Positions 58,390-64,000 of a stretch of 64,000 bases of DNA are shown here, piece by piece (the stretch's first letter is position 1; each line of letters starts with the position of its first letter). The position numbers and the translations under genes are program-made. Below the pieces are notes generated by a model. It was given only the letters and a program-made list of their open reading frames with translations. It was not told the DNA's origin and did no database searches. Location of the stretch: the NCBI GenBank assembly GCA_020284085.1, contig JACEVL010000938.1:381001-445000 (forward strand). The letters run 5' to 3'. The DNA is from Aporrectodea caliginosa (taxonomy: Eukaryota; Annelida; Clitellata; Crassiclitellata; Lumbricidae).

Positions 58390-58830
58390 AAGACAGTGTA
58401 TATATACATATATATTTATGCATTACATATATAAGGTCACATATATACTTATCTATGTACAGTTGTACACTGTTCTATATATATTACATATATATATAGG
58501 CATACATACATCTGATCTAATCTAATGAAGAACTTCTATAGCACCACTGAAATACATCAGTCGATGGTCGCTATTAAACAAAATCATTGTGCATGCAAAA
58601 TTCCAAGTCTAGTCCAGTCAAAAGCCAACATTCGTGCATGCATATACACATACATTCATACATATACAGGCATACATACATTCGTGCATGCATACATACA
58701 AATGTACACACATGTGTACATATACAAGCATTCATGCATATATACAAACATAGGAAACATACATACATAAATATACAGGCATACATATTCATGCATACAT
58801 ACATACATATATAGGCATACGTACATCTGT
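58390..58830. repeat. (AT)n and (CATA)n tracts
   Basis: AT-rich at 58395-58500. CATACATA-type at 58630-58830. Confidence 0.88.
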
Positions 58831-59099
58831 CCTTTTCCTGTGTTGGCGCTGTGGCTTTGCTGCTTCTTCATCGTTTGCAGACAGCAGTCTGCTGTCACAG
58901 AGAAACCAATGTTGACTTTGAAAGCCCCGAAGAAAAAAGTCTTCAATAATTTAGGAAACACGGAGCAAACAGACCGAGACTCTCCAGAGAAGACGAAAAA
59001 CTACGAAGAATAAAACAAAACAGTCACTCGCCTGCCTTTACTGCCAACACGGTATTATGGTTTTACCATGGTATTATAGTTATACCATGGTCGTATAAC

Positions 59100-59425
59100 A
59101 GACATATAGACACACACACTCACACAGTGACACACACACACAGGCAGAGACAAGCAGACAGACATATACATAGACAGACATAAGCCACTACAGAAACAGA
59201 CAGACAGACACACACACAGACACACACACAGACACACACAGATATAAACACATGCAGAGACAAGCAGACAGACATATACATAGACAGACATAAGGCAGCC
59301 ACTACACAAACATGCTAACACAGACAATGATGCATACAAATTTATGCAGAAAGAGGCAGACAGACACAAACAAAGACAGACACATATGATTACAGATACT
59401 TACAAAAACAGACACATACAAAAAA
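59100..59425. repeat. (CAGA)n / (CACA)n with an internal duplication of about 110 bp
   Basis: CAGAGACAAGCAGACAGACATATACATAGACAGACATAAG occurs at about 59144 and 59254. Confidence 0.88.
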
Positions 59426-59506
59426 CACAGATATATACACCTAAAGTCCTAAACCATGACCCCGTAATCTGGGTCACGTGGACTGCCAAATTATCCCCGC
59501 AAGGCA

Positions 59507-59733
59507 TATACATTTATATAATTTATACATATATATATAAACATATAATACATATAGTTATATATAATTATATATATTTTTATATATGGATATATATATA
59601 ATTTATATATATATATTATATGTATGTATATTTGTATGTATATATATATATATATACAAATGTATATATATACACAAATATACATACATAATATACATAT
59701 ATATATATATATATAAATTATATATATATCCAT
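59507..59733. repeat. AT-rich palindromic left flank of the long inverted-repeat element
   Basis: 59507-59593 is, read in reverse complement, nearly the same as 62503-62595 on the other side of the 2.77-kb element. 59588-59731 is itself a near-palindrome (GGATATATATATAATTT ... AAATTATATATATCC). The stretch is almost wholly A and T and should extrude readily as hairpins. Confidence 0.7.
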
Positions 59734-60429
59734 TAGGGTGGAGTGAAAAAAGCGAAAATGAGAAATTCAAAAAGTAATAGCAACCAAAAGTTGCCTTATG
59801 GTATGGGCTAAAAAAATGTCGAAAAAGTTTTTAAAATTTTTAATGTCTTGATGCTCCCCAAGAGGGCCAAAGTTACGAAAAATAGCGTTTTTTCGAGAAA
59901 ATCGCAGGTTTTCTTTTAAAATATTCTAATTGAAAACTAATTAACTGTCATTCAATACACCGTTGGAAAGAGCTCTTAAAACTGAATGAAATGATGTATT
60001 AATTTCCAGAATATTCCCGTATTTATAGAAGTTATTAACTTTTTACCATTTCCCATGTTTCGCGACATGTCGCTTAGTCTGAAAACGGTTAAACACTAAT
60101 AACTTTTTACCCTTCGAGATATTTCAACCGATAGTATGTCATTCGATTCATCCCTGGACCGCCGTTCCAACGGTACATTGTGATGCGGGATTATTTAACA
60201 GGACACATTTGTTTTAAATTTTTTACAGTTTTGGTACAGTTTTGTTTGCAATATTTCTTTGATTCTGTGCTCATTTAAGCTGTATGAACACTTTGTCCGA
60301 TGAATTGAGCGCTAGGAACATTTCATTTTGTTCATGAATAATTGCGAAATGTCGAAGCATAAAAGCTACAATGCCTACGCGTTCTAAGACATAGTTTTCG
60401 ATGTTCCAAGACAGACAGGAAGTAGGGCA

Positions 60430-61175
60430 GACTATTCTACCCACGTTTGAGAAATGTATCTCTGTTCAACTACCCCGATCTTCACTCTCTAATGCCTTCT
60501 TTTCCGTCTCAATTTAGGAAATCTTTTATGCAGATATATTTCATGGTGTTGACTGTGGCCATGTCACTCTACTCTTCCTCTTTGACATCAGTACCGCTTT
60601 TGACAATGTTGATCACACCATCCTCTTAGACCTGCTGTCTAGGTCGTTTGGGATTTTTGACTCTGCTATTCTTTGATTCTATTCATTCCTAACGGATCGC
60701 TCTGTTTCTGTAGTTTTCGGTCCTACCCGCTCTCCCTGTGTCCATTTGTCTTATGGCTTACCTCAGGGCCCTGTCCTTGTTCCCCTTCTGTTCATCTTGT
60801 ATACTCGGATCTAGCTAGGGTTCTTGGTCCACTCGGTGTCCTTTTCCACCAAAATGCTAATGACACGGGTTCTTTAATTCATTGTCGATACTGTTCTCTC
60901 TCTATCACTATTTCAAGGCCTAGTGTACTTTAGTTTATTCTTTCCATAGCCTTTGGTCCCCTCGGTCTTCGGCCTGTAGCCATTTGGCTAGCTGTCCCTG
61001 GAATGCGGACCTATATGTGAGCCATAGGTCTATATAGGAATTTCGCTTTTATTGGTCCTCCAGCTGAAACCGACTGCCTCAGTCCCTTATGATTGAATTC
61101 CTTTCTCTTTCCTCTGACCAGTTACTCAAGCACATGAAACCTATCTTTTTGTCAGTGAATATACTGCCTGGGTCG
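60430..61175 (+). pseudogene. Decayed LINE reverse transcriptase fragment, left half of palindrome
   Basis: Across frames the plus strand gives FDISTAFDNVDHTILLDLLS, then FYSFLTDRSVSVVFGPTRSP, SYGLPQGPVLVPLLFILYT and a changed YADDTG equivalent (NANDTGSLIH). These are the order and spacing of the RT palm motifs of CR1/L2-like LINEs. It is followed by a region resembling the C-terminal GPPAE-type box and 3' end. Compared with a full RT the thumb segment is missing. Many stops and shifts make it inactive. It is distinct from the LINE at 29-32 kb. Confidence 0.7.
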
Positions 61176-61194
61176 GGAGCGCCTCTGATTTTAA

Positions 61195-61765
61195 GTGGTG
61201 CTTAAGTAGAAACATGAGCGGGAGACAACATTGATATGATCAGACAGAGAGAGGACAGAAATCCAGAATGAATCAAAGAGCATGCAAAGATGAAGAAAAG
61301 TGCGCATTGGGAAACGTAGGCGAAGGGACTCAGAGTCAATCCCGGCAAGCTGGGCATGGTTACCGAGCCAAATGTATACTGGGTCTTGTCTTGGTTTAGA
61401 AAAAAAGGTTAACGGACAACCATCAATCAAGAACAGCTGAAGCCTCTAGAATATTAGGTTCAACCAGAGCTGCGGCTGTGACGGCAGGGCCATGAAGGTA
61501 AGGCATGAATGGAACCAAAGAAGAGCAGACTAGCAGAGTTAACAATCCCAAACGACCTAGACAGCAGGTCTTAGAGGATGGTGTGATCAATAGTGTCAAA
61601 AGCGGAACTGATGTTATAGAGGGAGAGTAGAATGATGTGGCTACGGCCCACATAATGAAATATATCTGATAGAAAACTCACCATAAGAGATTCCGTCGAG
61701 TGGAATTTCCTAAATCCAGGCTGAAGAGAAGGCATTAGAGAGTGAAGACCAATCTATAGTGGCCC
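61195..61765 (-). pseudogene. Decayed LINE reverse transcriptase fragment, right half of palindrome
   Basis: On the minus strand the frames give LHSLMPSLQPGFRKFHSTES, NISSAFDTIDHTIL and LLSRSFGI, then jump to IWLGNHAQLAGIDSESLRLRF and SLSDHINVVSRSCFY, the thumb-side motif of CR1/L2-like LINEs. The segment between, which holds GLPQG and YADD, is missing, while the left copy keeps it. The two halves therefore descend from the same LINE but carry complementary deletions, and they lie in opposite orientation. Confidence 0.7.
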
Positions 61766-62502
61766 AGTTGAAGAGAGATACATTTCTCATATGGGGTAGA
61801 ACAGTCTGCCGTAGTTCCTGTCTGTGTTCGAACATCGAAAACTATGTTTTACACCGAGTAGGCATTGTAGCTTTTATGCTTCGACATTTCGCGATTATTC
61901 ATGAACAAAATGGAATGTTCCTAGCGCTCAATTCATCGGACAAAGTGTTCATACAGCTTAAATGACAACAGACTCAATGCAAGATTGCAAACAAAACTAT
62001 ACTAAAACTGTAAAAAATTTAAAACAAATGTGTCCTGTTAAATAATCCCGCATCACAATGTACCGTTGGAACGGCGGTCCAGGGATGAATCGAATGACAT
62101 ACTATCGGTTGAAATATCTCGAAGGGTAAAAACGTTAGTAGTGTTTAACCGTTTTCAGACTTAGCGACATGTTGCGAAACATGGGAAATGGTAAAAAGTT
62201 AATAACTTCTATAAATACGGGAATATTCTGAAAATTAATACATCATTTCATTCAGTTTTAAGAGCTCTTTCCAACGGTATATTGAATGACAGTTAATTAG
62301 TTTTCAATTAGAATATTTTAAAAGAAAACCTGCGATTTTCTCGAAAAAACGCTATTTTTCGTAACTTTGGCCCTCTTGGGGAGCATCAAGACATTAAAAT
62401 TTTTAAAAACTTTTTCGACATTTTTGAGCCCATACCATAAGGCAACTTTTGGTTGCTATTACTTTTGAATTTCTCATTTTCGCTTTTTTTCACTCCACCC
62501 TA

Positions 62503-62588
62503 ATATCCATACATAAAAATATATATAATTATATATAACTATATTATTATATGTTTATATATATATGTATAAATTATATAAATGTATA

Positions 62589-62640
<52 letters not shown>
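62503..62640. repeat. AT-rich right flank of the long inverted-repeat element
   Basis: 62503-62595 repeats the left flank in inverted orientation. It is followed by an (AT)n run to 62638. Confidence 0.7.
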
Positions 62641-62739
62641 GTCCAGCAAAAACTGCCTAGCTACGTTGTTTTGATCTGGTGCCAGGCAAGAATAATAAAC
62701 ATCGAGAATGGCCGCACAGACATACATTTTTACGTATGT

Positions 62740-62880
62740 ATGTTTAGACATTGTTGATACGTACATAAATACGATACTTACATTAATACATACGTCCGTA
62801 TGTACGTAAATACGTACATATGCAACAACGAACGTATTTATGTACATAATGACGTACGTATTTATGTATTTCTGAGGATT
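62740..62880. repeat. Degenerate (GTAC/GTAT)n
   Basis: ACGTATGTATG and TACGTACATAAATACG words. Confidence 0.75.
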
Positions 62881-63204
62881 TATAGACCACACACACGGCT
62901 TGCCACAGATACAGTCAGTACCTCAGGAACTCCTCAGTGGGTGGGTATATATACGCTCAACATGCAAGAATATCTATTTACCTTGTGCACATGCAGTGCA
63001 AGGACTTGTGAGTGTGATTCTGGAAAACGGTTTTCCTAGGAAAAGCAACCGTCAGTTGATGATTTGTGCATCACTATTACGGCGCAATAGAGGTTCCCCG
63101 TTTTCTTCGTTGTCAATGCAATAAAAATTGGGCAGAAAAATCTAGGTAAATCTTGTCAAACTTAAACTATTCCGAAATTCATACAAAAACGTATCAAGGT
63201 ACAC

Positions 63205-63628
63205 AAAAATACAAAGATAATGCAATACAATGAGAGACAATGCAACACAATAAAAAAACCAGACAATGCAAGGCAACAGGAAATAAGACAATGCAAAGCA
63301 ATATGAAACAAGACAATGCAAAACAGTATGAAACAAGACAATGCAAAGCAATATGAAACAAGACATTGCAAAACAGTATGAAACAAGACAAGGTAAGCAA
63401 TACGAAACAAAACAATGCAAAGCAATATGAAACAAGACAATGCAAAGCAATAGGAAACAAGACAACGCAAAGCAATACGAAACAAGACAATGCAAAGCAA
63501 TACGAAACAAGACAATGCAAAGCAATATGAAACAAGACAATGCAAAGCAATATGAAACAAGACAATGCAAAGCAATACGAAACAAGACAATGCAAAGCAA
63601 TACTAAACAAGACAATGCAAATGGGATA
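63205..63628. repeat. 25-bp minisatellite
   Basis: Unit GACAATGCAAAGCAATATGAAACAA, about 15 copies, most regular at 63420-63620. The 283-residue minus-strand frame is a read-through of this array. Confidence 0.95.
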
Positions 63629-63834
63629 CAATAAAAATTTACCTGATAATGCACAGCTGGAAAAGAATATAAACCGAACGCGCAGAATGTATTAGACATC
63701 GGTTGCCATCTGCGCAGGGCAATAGAAAACATAGGCCAACACAATGAGATGCAGAAACAATGAGCTGCCAACCTCTGTATCTCTGGCATCAGGTGTGTCA
63801 AGGACCTATACCGGAAAGACGACGAGAGCCAGGA

Positions 63835-64000
63835 TGGATGATGGTGCACGATGCTAGGGAGGAAGAGGAAACATGGTATGAGGAGGATGAAAGAGGAGAT
63901 TGTGATGAGGAAATAGGAGGAACTGGAATGAGGAGGATGGGGAGAAAGGAGAAGGAGGAATAAGTAGGACAGAAAAGGAGGAAAGACCAGCAAGGAGGAG
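63835..64000. repeat. Purine-strand block at window edge
   Basis: GGAGGA/GAGGAA-rich and continues beyond the window. Confidence 0.85.

Larger units (their letters stand above)
59734..62502. mobile_element. 2.77-kb near-palindromic element with long inverted repeats
   Basis: The tips read TAGGGTGGAGTGAAAAAA on one strand at each end. The two arms (59734 to about 60415 and about 61820 to 62502) are inverted copies with only scattered differences over roughly 680 bp. Weaker inverted similarity goes on inward through a reverse-transcriptase fragment. The 8-bp direct repeat ATATCCAT flanks the element at 59726-59733 and 62503-62510, as for hAT or P superfamily insertions. The arms have no transposase frame. 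The interior is a pair of inverted, differently deleted LINE fragments. No family known to me has this exact organisation. Confidence 0.8.

Noticed and set aside
58574..58961. Overlapping frames rich in Met, Cys and Tyr
   Set aside because: Translation of (CATA)n tracts.
63142..63993. 283-residue minus-strand frame rich in CFALSCFILLCIVLF
   Set aside because: It reads through a 25-bp minisatellite. Because 25 is not a multiple of three, all frames give the same peptide over 75 bp. A purine block adds the remainder.

Overview
This is a repeat-rich stretch of animal nuclear DNA, not a prokaryotic, organellar or viral sequence. It has no operons and no long intact gene. It has split coding exons with GT-AG borders, abundant microsatellites, LINE and SINE debris, and several non-autonomous DNA transposons. 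The best protein match (a discoidin domain of invertebrate discoidin-domain-receptor type), a short TTAGGG-type array and the retroelement mix fit a bilaterian, probably marine, invertebrate. The species cannot be fixed from the sequence. Most of the predicted open frames are translations of CAGA, CA, GAT or longer tandem repeats and are not genes.

Host gene content. The clearest exon is on the minus strand at 2444-2585. It encodes 47 residues of an F5/8 type C (discoidin) domain and has a clean acceptor and donor. Two further minus-strand exons upstream in the transcription sense could be the 5' end of the same gene. A signal-peptide exon lies at 32695-32945, and a CpG-rich, apparently non-coding first exon ends with a perfect CAG/GTAAGT donor at 42431. 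If they belong together, the gene (a discoidin domain receptor tyrosine kinase) covers at least 40 kb and most of the window is its introns. The exon for the start of the discoidin domain was not found, so the link is an inference. A candidate plus-strand first coding exon (7649-7753) has a small hAT-like element inserted exactly at its start codon.

Mobile elements. (1) A 5'-truncated, frameshifted LINE of the jockey/L2-like group (about 29.14-32.00 kb) sits inside a tandem array of another LINE tail and itself carries a 229-bp inverted-repeat element with a 10-bp target duplication: three nested layers. (2) Five short elements with perfect 8-bp target duplications and inverted ends (7491-7647, 20004-20331, 22344-22686, 48938-49325, 55533-55976) are hAT-like MITEs. 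(3) A 829-bp Mutator-like element (54555-55383) has arms built from an iterated CpG-bearing motif and keeps a fragment of MULE transposase. (4) The most unusual object is a 2.77-kb near-palindrome (59734-62502) with arms of about 0.7 kb, an 8-bp flanking duplication, and two inverted, differently deleted reverse-transcriptase fragments in its interior. It lies between AT-rich flanks that are also inverted copies of each other. (5) Several tRNA-derived SINE families and two LINE 3' ends recur many times. One LINE 3' end always runs into a GAT/ATC tract.

Tandem repeats fill much of the rest: (CAGA)n of about 200 bp at 12.8 kb, long CA, CTGT, GAT and AAT tracts, purine/pyrimidine-strand-biased blocks, and minisatellites with 15-, 21-, 25- and 33-bp units and a CA-rich higher-order unit of about 80 bp. 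The spaces between are AT-rich, with short GC-richer islands near 7.2-7.8, 27.6-28.8, 32.7-33.9, 42.4-42.65, 50.3-50.9 and 56.1-56.4 kb, in which no further exon could be supported.
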